Below, piece by piece: positions 9,640 to 20,639 of a stretch of DNA of 64,000 bases. Both the position numbers and the translations under genes were made by a program. Every line of letters starts with the position of its first letter. Within the stretch, counting starts at the first letter, position 1. A model generated the notes under the pieces. That model was not told the origin of the DNA. It did no database searches and saw only the letters and a list, made by a program, of their open reading frames with translations. The DNA is taken from positions 270,669,315 through 270,733,314 of the forward strand of contig OY282560.1 in NCBI GenBank assembly GCA_958295665.1, given 5' to 3'. The stretch is from Tipula vernalis. Lineage: Eukaryota > Arthropoda > Insecta > Diptera > Tipulidae.

Positions 9640-12486
9640 CCACATTCGATGGCGTGATTGGTTGGAGCAGAGTCTAGTCTTCTTATTATTAAGGAAATGA
9701 ACACCAACCAGTCTTTTTTGATTGATACTGGAGCCGATATATCGGTGATACCATCAGGTTTAAAAAAAGACGCGGAAGTGGGAGCACAGTTTGACATATA
9801 CGCTGCTAACGGTACACCAATTAAAGCATTTGGCTCGCATACACTCAACATCAATATCGGATTGAGGCGTATTTTTACCTGGACGTGTACCGTAGCTGAC
9901 GTGACGATACCCATTTTGTGCGCAGATTTCCTTCGTAGTACTGGACTAATCGTGGATATCAAACAGCGACGAGTTATTGATCCATTGACATCCATTTTTG
10001 TGATTGGTGCACTTACATCTACTACGATCCCAACTTTATCTGCCTTGAACAAAGCCCCTATCGATCCAGATATTTCAAAATTGTTGGCAAAATACGAATC
10101 AATTACCTACGAAACTTTTGCCAATACACATATCAAGCATAATGTAACGCATTGTTTAGTTACTAAAGGCCCACCAATTTCATGCAAAGTACGTCGTTTG
10201 GGCGCATTTCGAAGTCATGGTAGTTCAAGGTATTTGTAGGCCCAGCAGTAGCGCCTGGTCAAGTCCACTGCACTTAGTGCAAAAAAAGAATGGCGAATGG
10301 CGTCCCTGTGGGGATTATAGAGCTTTGAATAGTGTTACAGTACCGGATTGTTACCCCTTGCAGGATTTCTCGTTTCAGCTGGCGGGATGCTCTATTTTTT
10401 CGACTTTGGATTTTGATGAGAGATTTTTTGAGATTCCAATAGAGCCGCAGGACATACCAAAGACGGCTATAGTAACCCCTTTCGGGCTATACGAATTCTG
10501 TAGAATGACTTTCGGACTACGTAACGCCGCACAGTCATTTCAGCGTCTCATCAATTCCGTATTGTCAGGACTTCCGTTTTGTTTCACCTATCTAGACGAT
10601 ATTCTAGTAGCATCCAGATCACGAGACGAGCACTTGGAACACTTGTCTGTGGTATTTCAACGGTTAGCAAGTTATGGTTTGATCATAAATGTGGATAAGT
10701 GTGATTTTGTGAAGCACGAAGTACGATTTGTGGATCATAAGGTGACTGCTAACGCCGCAGCGCAAGATCAGGCAGGATTAAACGATTATTTAAAGGGCTA
10801 TCAAAAAAATAGCAAAGTACGGATTAATTGGTCTGAGCAAGTAAGCGAAGCATTCGAATCATGTAAAACTAAGCTGTCGGAGGCTACCAGTTTAGCGCAT
10901 CCGCTTATGACAGCACGTATTTCAATCATGGTTGACGCATCAGATTACGCAGTTGGGGCTGTAGTCAACAATGGGTCGATCAAAGTTGACAGCAATTAGG
11001 TTTTTTTCGGTTCGGTTAACGATGGCACAACGCAAGTACAGCGCTTACGATCGTGAACTACTGGCCGCTTATTTAAGCATTAGACATTTCAAATATTTAT
11101 TGGAGGGTCGATCATTTGTTTTGTTTACTGATCATAAGCCACTAATATTTGCGTTTAAACAAAACCCGGAGAAGCAACATCGCGGCAACATAGACAATTG
11201 GATTATATAAGTCAATTCACCACTGACTTGCAACATGTTTCGGGTGTAAATAACGTAGTGGCCGACGCACTTTCACGAATCGAGCAAATCAATATTTCCG
11301 AGTCAATAGATTACTCGTTGATTGCAGATTTGCAAAGCACTGATCAAGAATTGGCCGATGATAAGTCTGCATTAATGTTTCGCAAATTCTCGGGGCAATT
11401 TAGTTCTGATAAAGCCTTATATTGCGATGTTTCCGCAAGTAAACCTAAGCCATTCATTCCTGACAGTCTACGAAAGCAAGTTCTTGACGCGTTTCATAAC
11501 TTAGCACATCCGGGAGTCAAAGCGTCTGTTAAATTGCTCACGGAACATGTAGTATGGGTGGAGATTAAAAAAGACGTCAAAAATTTCGCACAATCGTGCG
11601 TTTCATGTCAGCGAGCTAAAGTCACAAGACATACTAAGTCCGCACTGAGTTCTTTCGGGCATACGTCTGAACGTTTCAAGGAAGTCCATATTGATATCAT
11701 AGTACCATTGCCGATTTCGGATGGGAATCGTTACTGTATTACGATGATCGATCGATATACGCGTTGGGCAGAAGCAATTCCGGTAGCGGATATCACTGCA
11801 CCCACGGTAGCGTTCGTTGTATTTTCTAATTGGTTTGCCAGGCTCGGTGTTCCCGCATTCATAGTGACAGACCAAGGCAGCAATTATGAGCCAAGGAAGG
11901 ATTGAGGACAACATATCGAGCCCAGTTAGAAGCTACAGTATCAGAATTGGTATACGGAAGTACGGTACAAGTGCCAGGTCAGTTTTTTGAGTACTGTGAG
12001 AATTTCGTACCACAATCCGACTTCGTTGAGGGTCTTAGGACGCATTTTAAGGAACTGAGACCGGTTACAGCAACACGACACAGTACAGACAAAGTTTTTG
12101 TTAGTAAACAATTAAAAGACTGTACACATGTGTTCCTGAGGACGGATGCATTACGAAGAGCCTTACAGCCACCGTATACGGGTCCACATTTGGTACGTAG
12201 TCGCGCAGAAAAATACTTCGACATAATGATTAATGACAGGCAAGTTAGAGTGTCAGTGGATCGAGTTAAACCTTGTTTCACAGAAAGCATTGATAGAGCA
12301 ACCGATCCAGTTAATTTACAGGATCCGCTGGTGTCTAGTTCTGATACGACAGTGGATAGTTAGCGAGTTTTAATCGGCACGGATCCAGTTCAAAAGAAGA
12401 TTCACTTTCCGGAAAGTCTTGTGACGGAACCTATAGTAACAAGAGCGGGACGAAACATTAACCGTCCTCTGCGTTTTATTCAGTAG
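9640..12486 (+). pseudogene. gypsy-2 pol with protease, RT, RNase H and integrase; two large deletions
   Basis: Protease reads from about 9658 with FLIDTGADISVIPSG (catalytic Asp at about 9724) and AANGTPIKAFGSH. The frame shifts near 10215 with loss of some residues. RT then has [37 protein letters not shown] (about 10293) and [11 protein letters not shown] (about 10588). After [13 protein letters not shown] (about 10742) the RT thumb is missing. RNase H follows ([11 protein letters not shown] about 10930; FTDHKPLIFAF about 11125). Integrase has HNLAHPGVKAS, CVSCQRAKV (about 11600), HIDIIVPLP (about 11688) and TDQGSNYEP (about 11867). It then jumps at about 11900 to the post-core part (TVSELVYGSTVQVPGQ), so the third catalytic residue (Glu) is gone. 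The GPY/F-like end (RALQPPYTGPHLV) and an Arg-rich tail run past a TAG at 12361-12363 to TAG 12484-12486. Confidence 0.82.
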
Positions 12487-13839
12487 GTGCGTGTATGCAC
12501 TGCGTTTTCCACTGGAAAAGCAGCGAACGCTGCCAGTGGTAACGTCAGGATATTCTGCTAACGAGGACAGCCCCAAATTGTCCCGCCGTTACAGTGTGGC
12601 GACCCTATAACACGTCATAGTAAAGAATCAATAGTTCACGGTATCGCCGCCATAAAACGCAGCAAAATCTACTACAAAAGAATATTTAAGAAAAAGAAAA
12701 AAGTAGTAGGCAAAGCACACCAATAAATAAAAGATGGTAAATTTTCGTCGCCATTAACAAAAAAAGATTTTCATTGTTTTTCGTCGACACAAGGTCGAAA
12801 ATAAAAACCTCAAAAAATACATTCCAATAAAGGGCGTAATAATTCTATTTAGTGAATATCATAACCGCCGTAGTTTAATTGTATTTATTAAAGTGAGATT
12901 GGTGTACACGCCGTACGGGTGTCCAAAGTTTTCCGGATAGTGAACCGCGTGGTTAAAGTGGGTAAAGGGCCTTAAGCAGCAAACGTTGAGCCCGCAACGT
13001 TCCCCACAACAGCACCGCTGTAATTATGTCGTCAACAAATCTGTTGTAAAATAAGGTTGAAAGTCCAAATATTTTAATACATTAAATAATAAATTTGCTA
13101 AGATGAAACTTGCTATGGGAGAACCCATAGATAAAAGTTTTTTTTATAAATTTTGTTATAAAAAAAAAAAAATCTGAATTACAGATTTACAACAATACCT
13201 AAAGCGGTTTACTTTGGTTTTTTCTTTATATTTCTCGATAGCCTCGACGGGCTATCGACATTTCGTCGTCGTAGTTCTATCTTGGTGTAAGTCCAAAATA
13301 ACCAATTTTTAGGTGTAACATTTTAAATACGTACTTTTATCTGCTCTTTCTATATCTCCAATCAAAATTGTTCTATCTGTCGTAGTTTTCAAGTTACACA
13401 ATGTGCAGTTTGGTGTAAGCCCTCATACAATCAAACAAAAATGTTCATTTTTGTTGTATATCCTTAACTAGAAAATTGTGTATGCAGTTGAACAAGAATT
13501 CACTGGATTTTATAAATTGACCATAATCATTCGATTTTGTTCTAACTCCCACCGTTTTGCTTAATTTGGTGTACGTCATTCTACGAACTAATTTTTTTAT
13601 TCGTTTCTATCCGATATTACACCAATAAGATGCCGATTTTATGTCACGTGATATTATTGAAGAATAAATCGTTCCGTTGCATCATAACTAGTCTAATTTA
13701 AATCGTTAGTGAAATAGATGGTGTGTAAACTATGCGAAATTAATCGAATGGTACGATCATTTACGTTTAAGGTGGTAAAACGGATTTTAATTATTAGTAG
13801 TTACTTCAAATAAATATAATTTTGTTTTTAAAAAAATAG
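12487..13839. other. Non-coding; possible gypsy-2 3' LTR and left flank of the DUF7869-like gene
   Basis: TGTGGCGACCC at 12595 could open the gypsy-2 3' LTR, and AATAAA occurs at about 12725 and 12830, but no second copy confirms it. A short hairpin CGATAGCC...GGCTATCG lies at about 13237-13257. From 12900 to 13580 the motif TTGGTGTA(A/C) recurs about four times on the plus strand (about 12899, 13283, 13411, 13567). No coding frame is supported. Confidence 0.4.
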
Positions 13840-15450
13840 ACGTTTCTGTTGAATTTTCATCGCCTGTTCAGATTTTGGACGCAGATCAGCAAGAGTAAGT
13901 ATAAGACACTAATTATATTTTTAATTATATATAATATTATAATTGTAAAGTGTATTACTAATTTTTAAAAGTTTTTGATCAAATATTATTGTCGGATGGA
14001 AGTTTTGACGATTCGGATGCAGATCTGGATTTTAAGCCGCTCGTTTGTTCTTCAGATGAAGAAACTCCAACTAAAGTTGTTGTATGTAATAAAAAAGGTA
14101 AAATTCCTTAACGAGTAAAGCCTATTGTGGTAATTTATTTGCACATAGTTAGGGTCGGCATGCCAAACCGTCAAAATCAAATTTGACAAAGTTTCGCATG
14201 TCGGTCGAAAATGTATGCATGATACAATGCCTCAACTCAGTATTTGGTCTTGATAGCTGACATGAAAATTTTGCAATAAAATGCACTCTCAAGTTAAAAC
14301 AAATTATAAATAAATTACATACATAAATGTTTATACCGATTTTATATTCCAGCTGTCACGTCCAAGTTAAAAGTTAATTTAAACGAAGCTGATAACAATA
14401 ATTCTCTGTCCGACAATGTTGATTCGTTGCCAATTAGTACTACAACTAATATTATAAACTCAAGCGAGCTTGTGGAAAAAAAATTGTGTAGAAAACGTAA
14501 AAGTGAGCCAACGTTGTGGCGTAAGAATATCACCAAAAATTTAAGATGTCAAGGAAGAGACTATAAGAATTCAAAAGGTGTCGTTCAAAGGGCTCGACGA
14601 ATAAATAAAACGTGCACTGAGATATGTATTCATTCTTGTACAAAAAATTTTAGTGAGGAGGATCGTTTAATGGTTCACAATACATTCTGGAGTCTTACTG
14701 ACGATAATAAATTAAATTTTTACTCGAAATTTTCAGTGTAAATTCAGCACAAATAAATTAGCCTATTGTGCAATATGGAACGAAGCATTGAGTGGACGGA
14801 CCGGCAAAGACCTAGCAACGTCGCTCATTAAAATTCTGGAAAATGTTGTTTCTGACAATCCAAAATTAAAGAAAATTATTTTGTGGTCTGATTCCTGCGT
14901 ACCGCAAAATCGCAACAGAGTAACAACGGTCGCTATTCTTAAATTTTTGTAAGCGCATCTATCGCTCATTGAAATTCAGCAAACATTTTCAGATACGGGG
15001 CATTCCCAGGTGCAAAAAATTGATGCATTTCATAGCACTACTGATATTTATAGTCCAATATCTTTAATTAAATTATTAAAATCTGTGGAGTACGCTAAAG
15101 TTAATTTAAAAATTAGCCAATTAAAACCAAAAGAATTTAAAAATTACAATGGGGCCTCAATTGGAATGAATTTCCCTCCGTTTACTTCCGTATGTAATCT
15201 AATTTACCAGCAATCAAACTTGTCTGTTCTAAAATACAGAAAAGAGTATGGAAATGCCGAATTCCTTACCTGCGTATTAATTAAAAATACTCGACAAAAA
15301 ATTGTGAAAAAAATGCTTTTAAGTTACCGACTGTAAATTCGAGCCAGTTTTAATTACAAAATGCCAGCGGAAAAGTAAAAGGACCTACGATCAATGTTGA
15401 TGCCAGAAATTGATAAACAATTTTATAATATTTATACGAATGTGAAGTTT
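13840..15450 (+). pseudogene. Spliced DUF7869-like (transposon-derived) protein gene, decayed
   Basis: Candidate exons: about 13840-13894 (DVSVEFSSPVQILDADQQ, donor GTAAGT at 13895), 13972-14097 (acidic, SDGSFDDSDADLDFKPL, donor at 14098) and from 14353 (acceptor TTCCAG). The second intron joins in phase. Exon 3 has a basic block (KRKSEPTLWRKNITKNLR) and Cys-containing CTEICIHSCTKNFSEEDR, then a stop at 14739. A later frame gives IILWSDSCVPQNRNRV (about 14870), which fits the D-S-C-x-x-Q-N-R-N signature of proteins annotated DUF7869, then FSDTGHSQVQKIDAFHS after a TAA at 14950. The C-terminal KDLRSMLMPEIDKQFYNIY ends near 15440. Large parts between 14741 and 14760 are missing. These proteins are dispersed in insect and cnidarian genomes and are probably transposon-encoded; the family name is from memory. 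Confidence 0.55.
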
Positions 15451-15990
15451 CCGACAAATTCCGACAAATTGAAAAACAAATATGTACACAAAATTTGTCG
15501 AAATAACAAAAAAATGTATATGTATCGGTAAAACAGTCGGCAAAAGCAATTTTAGATTACAATGATACTTAGAAAAGTATTTTAATAAATGTAATGATAA
15601 GATTTTCTTTGTGTACCAGAATGGACTACAAAAAAAATTTCAAAAATGAATTTATAATTAAAAAAACTATATGATCAATTTTATAAAACACAGTTTTATC
15701 ATGGACCAGGCACACATGAAAAGTTAGGTAAAGGCATGCTCTACAAAATAAAATTAGCTCCATTTTCATACGATGGGGTTAGACCTTTTGTTATTGACTT
15801 GGTACTTAAGCAATTTTTAAAAAATTAATCAAAATTAGGGGTTGTTTTAACGCGGATTGGCCAGCTCAAAGGGATTTCGCAAGGACAGAGCATACATGAC
15901 TAGTTAAGTAAATGCATGCTCTACAAAATAAAATTAGCCCCATATTCATACGATTGGGTTAGACCTTTTGTTATTGATGGGTCATTGATA
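15430..15990 (+). repeat. Left arm of foldback element, internally duplicated
   Basis: A partial unit at about 15700-15852 is followed by a second unit at about 15853-15985. Both contain GCATGCTCTACAAAATAAAA and TTAGACCTTTTGTTATTGA. The inverse of this arm is at 19150-19670. The outer copy lacks about 25 bp that the right arm has. Confidence 0.75.
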
Positions 15991-16254
15991 TGCATTGATA
16001 CTAGGTAGTGTATCAGTAGACCTCCTGGGTCATATCTTATGTATTAAACGACCAGTAATAGAACATCACAGAGTTTGAAGTTTTAAACGATGACTCCTAT
16101 TCCTTAATTGAAGATTCAGAGTTTTGGTGAAAAAATAAATGAATTTTAATCAAACCATTGTTTTCAAATTTTGCGGATTTTGAATCAAATTTGCAACAAA
16201 CTCCATTTAGCGTAACCCAGGAATAACGAAGTGGACGTAGTAGTATTTTGTTCC

Positions 16255-16852
16255 CTCTTGGGTGCTTGTTTTAGGTAAGTCCCCTTGCCTCTCACCATCG
16301 GGGTGCTTGTTTTAGGTGAGTCCCCTCACCTCTCATCATCGGGGTGCTAGTTTTAGGTGAGTCCCCTCACCTCTCACCATTGGGGTGCTACTTTTATGTG
16401 AGTCCCTCGCCTCTCACCATCGAAGTGCTGCTTTTTAGAGGAGTCCCCTCGCCTCTCACCATCGGGGTGCTTGTTTTAGGTAAGTCCCCTCACCTCTCAC
16501 CATCGAAGTGCTGCTTTTTAGGTAAGTTCCCTCGCCTCTCACCATCGGGGTGCTTGTTTTAGGTGAGTCCCCTCACCTCTCACCATCGAAGTGCTTCTTT
16601 TTAGGTGAGTCCCCTCGCCTCTCACCATCGGGGTGCTTGTTTTACGTAAGTCCCCTCACCTCTCACCATCGAAGTGCTGCTTTTTAGGTAAGTCCCCTCG
16701 CCTCTCACCATCGGGGTGCTAGTTTTATGTGAGTCCCCTCGCCTCTCACCATCGAAGTGCTGCTTTTTAGGTGAGTCCCCTCGCCTCTCACCATCGGGGT
16801 GCTTGTTTTAGGTAAGTCCCCTCACCTCTCACCATCGGGGTGCTTATGTTTT
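16255..16852 (+). repeat. 41-bp minisatellite, about 14 units, partly in 82-bp dimers
   Basis: Successive starts at 16261, 16302 and 16343 give a 41-bp period. The unit reads roughly GGGTGCTTGTTTTAGGTGAG followed by TCCCCTCACCTCTCACCATC. From about 16420 to 16795 two variants alternate (CATCGGGGTGCTTG and CATCGAAGTGCTGC), giving a higher-order 82-bp period. Each unit holds GGTGAG-TCCC-CTCACC, a perfect six-base hairpin, and an AG|GTRAGT sequence like a splice donor. Units differ at a few positions only. It lies inside the foldback element. Confidence 0.92.
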
Positions 16853-17050
16853 TCTTGGGGATCCGAGTTTAATATTTATGAGTTTTGAGTGACTTCGTCT
16901 GTTTATTTTTTGGTGTAAAATAAAATTGCGGGGTTGACACGTGTCTGGTCTGTTGTTGCGGTTGGAAATTTTTTAAGGTCATCGTATATTTCCCAGTTGT
17001 TATTGGGTCTCTTAATTATGGCAGTACAGTGCTTCAGTAATTGGTTGTAA

Positions 17051-19196
17051 TTAATAATCGCTTTTATATAAAAATCGATCGTCTGTATCTAATTTAATAA
17101 AGTCCTGGATATCCGATAGTTTTATATTATAATTTATATTTTTAAACGATTGAATATCGGCTATTGCTAGCCCATAATGACTAACAATTTTATCTATTAC
17201 CAACTTACCCCCACACTCTGAGCATGTTAAAGAGCCGAATGAAATTGAATGTGCAACATCACGAATCGTATTTTCGTCTACTGAAAAAATATCGAAGGGT
17301 AGGTAGCAGCTGTGAGTGTTTCGAATTCGAACCGACCCTTCATTGATACATTTTTGATAAACCGAGGTAGGTTTCGATACCATTTTATCAATTAGATAAG
17401 TTATTTGACACTCGGCGTCTAATTGTGTTTTATTAGCAAAATGTTGTACGCAGTTAATTTCGCTGAACACATCGAATAATAAATTTGTACGGATATCGTA
17501 TATTTCAGAACGAAGATTTTTAGAAGTTATTATTTGAGTAATAAATTTAAAGAAATCGGTATTTATTTCACAAAACCGCTGTTTTAAAATCTCGATATCA
17601 GTACCCATGCATATAAAAATTTGGGCTAGTGATTCAAATCCACACGTATTCGTTACCGATATAGTTTCTTCGCCATACAATTTTGAAAATTCATTTTTGA
17701 GTAAAGGCACTTTTTCCACATCAAAACCTTTTATATGCATGGTGGGTTTCTCTTCAGCACAAAAAGTTTTCTGTTTGAGTGTCTAACTAACACATTTTTT
17801 CCAAAATGCTTTGGGAACTTATTTAATTTTCTAACTTTTTTGTTCCACTGTTCTTCTTGAAACATGTTGTCGGGGTTCATTTTAGAATTTTTTGGGGTCG
17901 GTATTAGCGGTTCAGGCATTTTAATAGATTTTAATTTTTGTTCACACCTATTTTTAAAAATATTACCTACGCGACCTATTTTCATTTTTTTATTTGCCAA
18001 ATAGTGGTCTTTTACGGCATGAAACCAATTTTCTACGACGGCATTTGAAATATTGCCTTTGACATCAAACATATTTGAAAAAAAAATTGGCCCATAATAT
18101 GACGTAGCCATATATTTTTTAATTACAAACTGAACAAACTCGTCACAGTAGTAATTATTAGGTTTTGCACCACGCCCTTTGGAAATTTCCCTTTGAACCT
18201 CCTGGTAAATTGACTGGTATGTGGTATAAAATGAATTTGTAGAGTCTTATGGCAAAATATTAATATTAGAAGTAAACAGTTCTTCCGGTTTACACCCCTC
18301 AAACTCAGCATAGTGGTCACTATATAATTTCCCTACTTTTTCGCTAAACATTTTATATGCAAGTTTGCTGCATTTACTTATTTTAGGTGAACACATTATT
18401 AAGCAAAATTGTCTAAATAACTCATCCACGCAGCTTACAGACTTAGCGCTTAGCATGGTACAGAAAAAATCTAAAATTAAATTGCGGTGACCGGCTTTTA
18501 TTTGGGGAATTTTTTTTTTATCTGCACAGTAATGATGTTTACGAAATGTGAACAGCAAATGAATACGGGTGTCATTTTTGGATTAAATTTTGTGTGATTT
18601 TCTATACAGTCGTAATTCGCCTGGATGTATTGGGCCATGCTCATTCCATTAAAAGTATAATTGATCGCCTTAATAAGAGACCAGGACCAATCAACTACAA
18701 AATAATGACCTTTTGTTTGTTTCATTGACTCAAGTTCTCTTCTTACATCCAATAGAAATTTGCTTATAGTATATGCATCGTGTTGGCATGAAATGAATTC
18801 TGCTATTGGAACAATATTAAAATTGACTTTCACAACGCAAGCGTAATAAAGAATCCTTTTAAAAATATGTTCCTTATGGCAAGTTGGAATTCTAACAGTT
18901 CCACCAGTGGCGTCCAAATGAATGGCTCTAACTTCTTCATGTTTTACAAGAGCAATTTGCTCTTGTCGTAGAAGAACTATTTGTAATGGTTCAGTCACTG
19001 AATAAATATATCGATTGGTAGCAGATTGTACACAGTACTGAAAATAAATGTCTACCAAATCGCAGTCCAATACTAAATCACCTTTCTTGTAAAATTCGGA
19101 CTTTATTTTCCTTAACACTGCTGGAGTTGTCCGGTCTTGGATATTGCCACTTTTGAAAAGGTCGATATCCTTGCGAAATCTCTGTGAGCTGGGCAA
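17051..19196 (-). pseudogene. MULE/NOF-like transposase gene, two frameshifts and one stop
   Basis: Reads from M at 19196 (MPSSQRFRKDIDLF) in one frame to about 18530. It then continues in a second frame from about 18558 to 17735 across a single TAA at 18247-18249, and finally in a third frame to the TAA at 17051. Transposase-like motifs: AIHLDATGGTVRIP, KRILYYACVVKVN, FVVDWSWSLIKAINYTFNG (two Asp-containing strands) and VFICCSHFV, then NAVVENWFHAVKDH with basic residues after it. The last segment has SVTNTCGFESLAQIFI and a CSECGG ribbon. About 715 residues in all. Proteins of this type in insects are often labelled NOF-FB or MULE. It starts inside the right arm repeat, so the arm supplies its first codons. 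Only three lesions suggest moderate age. Family placement is an inference. Confidence 0.6.
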
Positions 19197-19670
19197 GTAC
19201 GCGTTAAAGTGAACCCCTAATTTTGATTAATTTCATAAAAGTCGCTTAAGTACCAAGTCAATAACAAAAGGTCTAATCCCATCGTATGAAAATGGGGCTA
19301 ATTTTATTTTGTAGAGCCTATATTTACCTAACTAGTCATGTATGCCTTGTCCTAGCGAAATCTCTGTGCGCTGGTCAATCATCGATACAGTTTACAACTA
19401 TGATTTGTAAAACAAATTTTTTCTACCAATTCCATTGGTTTTACAAATTGTTAATAAGTTTTTGAGTCAATTTATTTACTTACCATTTGGTTTATCAGCA
19501 TAACGAGGCTTCTTTGCAGGATTGAAACTTTACATTTTTTAATCAAACACATTTCGATTTACCATATTATTTTAGTGAAATAACTATTTTTTTGTCTACT
19601 GTAAAAAAATTTATCAACACATATACAGTTTTTGTTATTTGTCGGAAACTACACATTTGTATATTTATTT
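19150..19670 (-). repeat. Right arm of foldback element
   Basis: The reverse complement matches 15430-15990, best at 19197-19380. A second, partial unit (AGCTCACAGAGATTTCGCAAGG in inverse) overlaps the 5' end of the transposase gene at 19150-19196. Confidence 0.75.
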
Positions 19671-20637
19671 GAGTTATAACGTACGTTACATTATCATAAT
19701 TAAGAGACTGAATTTGGAATTTGTGATGTTTTTGTTTGTGATAAACTGATAAATAATATTAGATTTTTTTTTTATTTTGAATTAATAAATTTAATTAAAC
19801 ATTAGTGATGATGATACAAATTTTATATTTTTTTTTTCTGGTGCACAAAATGCATAAAAATTTTATTTGCCTTGCCTGACTCCTCCAATTATTTGAGAAA
19901 GCTACGGTACTACTAACTACTAATATTGATTATTAAGACTTAATAAAACAGTATTATTTAATGATTCCTTTGCATTGTTGTCGCAAATATTTCATCTGGA
20001 CAAAATCACATACTAATTTATTTAAAAATATCTTACGTTATTTGAATGCACGTTCCAAAAAATTGTGTATCTCCCATATTTTCATACGATACCAAAATGT
20101 CTGTTAAGCATTCTATCGTGGGGTATCTCCTCTGTTTGGTTTATGTCCAAATTTCAAAAGTGGATATACACCAAATATGTTTTTTTATGTGTACACCGAT
20201 TTTCCCTATTTAGCTTACACTAAATCATAATTTATTGTTTAGTCCACACCTTTGTTTTAATAAATTTATGATTACATGGTTTCAAACTTCAAAACAGAAT
20301 ATCTCAAAACCTGAATGTTAGTGGTCACCAAGATGGAACTACATGTGGTGCGACGGTAACGTTACTAATTTTATTTTTGAAATCCTCAGAATAAATGAAT
20401 TTGTTTTTCCTAAACCGGGTTTAAAAATATTGCCAAAAATGTGCCCAATCAACATATACACTTTTCGGGCTACTATTTTTGAAACTTTCATCTGGCATGT
20501 ATTTGGCAGTTAAATTTGACTTATGGATTTTAGGTAAACCATATAATTTTGGAATGCTGCCAAATCCTTCCTATTCATTTACTCTAGGGCAAATTTTTCA
20601 TTGTATCGGTGTAGAATTTTCTTAAAAAATGGGTACG
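19671..20637. other. Non-coding right flank with inverted TGGTGTA-type motifs
   Basis: No coding frame supported. On the minus strand the motifs TTTGGTGTATATCC (about 20164-20177), CGGTGTACACA (about 20190-20200) and TTAGTGTAAGC (about 20212) mirror the plus-strand TTGGTGTA motifs at 12.9-13.6 kb. Confidence 0.4.
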
Positions 20638-20639
20638 TA

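Larger units (their letters stand above)
8149..12594 (+). mobile_element. Ty3/gypsy LTR retrotransposon (gypsy-2), degenerate, internally deleted
   Basis: Primer site TGGTGACCGCCGACG at 8149, then leader, gag, protease, RT, RNase H and integrase on the plus strand. It belongs to the same broad group as gypsy-1 (same first eight primer-site bases, same type of gag knuckle) but is a different family. Unlike gypsy-1 it keeps the protease active site, but it has lost blocks of RT and integrase. A candidate 3' LTR would begin with TGTGGCGACC at 12595. Confidence 0.8.
15430..19670. mobile_element. Foldback-type DNA element with MULE/NOF-like gene
   Basis: Two inverted arms, 15430-15990 and 19150-19670, bracket a minisatellite and a large minus-strand gene. 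The arms match over the block with CTACAAAATAAAATTAGC, CATACGATGGGGTTAGACC and TTTTGTTATTGACTTGG. Similarity extends outward to AATGTG(A/T)AGTTTCCGACAAAT at about 15441 and 19645. The arm core is itself a direct repeat of about 180 bp. Long inverted repeats built of direct repeats plus a MULE-like gene resemble the FB/NOF organisation of Drosophila. Target duplication was not found, so the outer ends are approximate. Confidence 0.65.

Noticed and set aside
12595..13060. gypsy-2 3' LTR called with confidence
   Set aside because: TGTGGCGACC is at the right place, but no match was found in 7548-8148, so the pair cannot be confirmed.
16255..16852. CRISPR array or coding repeat protein
   Set aside because: Units are contiguous with no unique spacers, and the 72-residue frame across part of it depends on the 41-bp period and is broken elsewhere.
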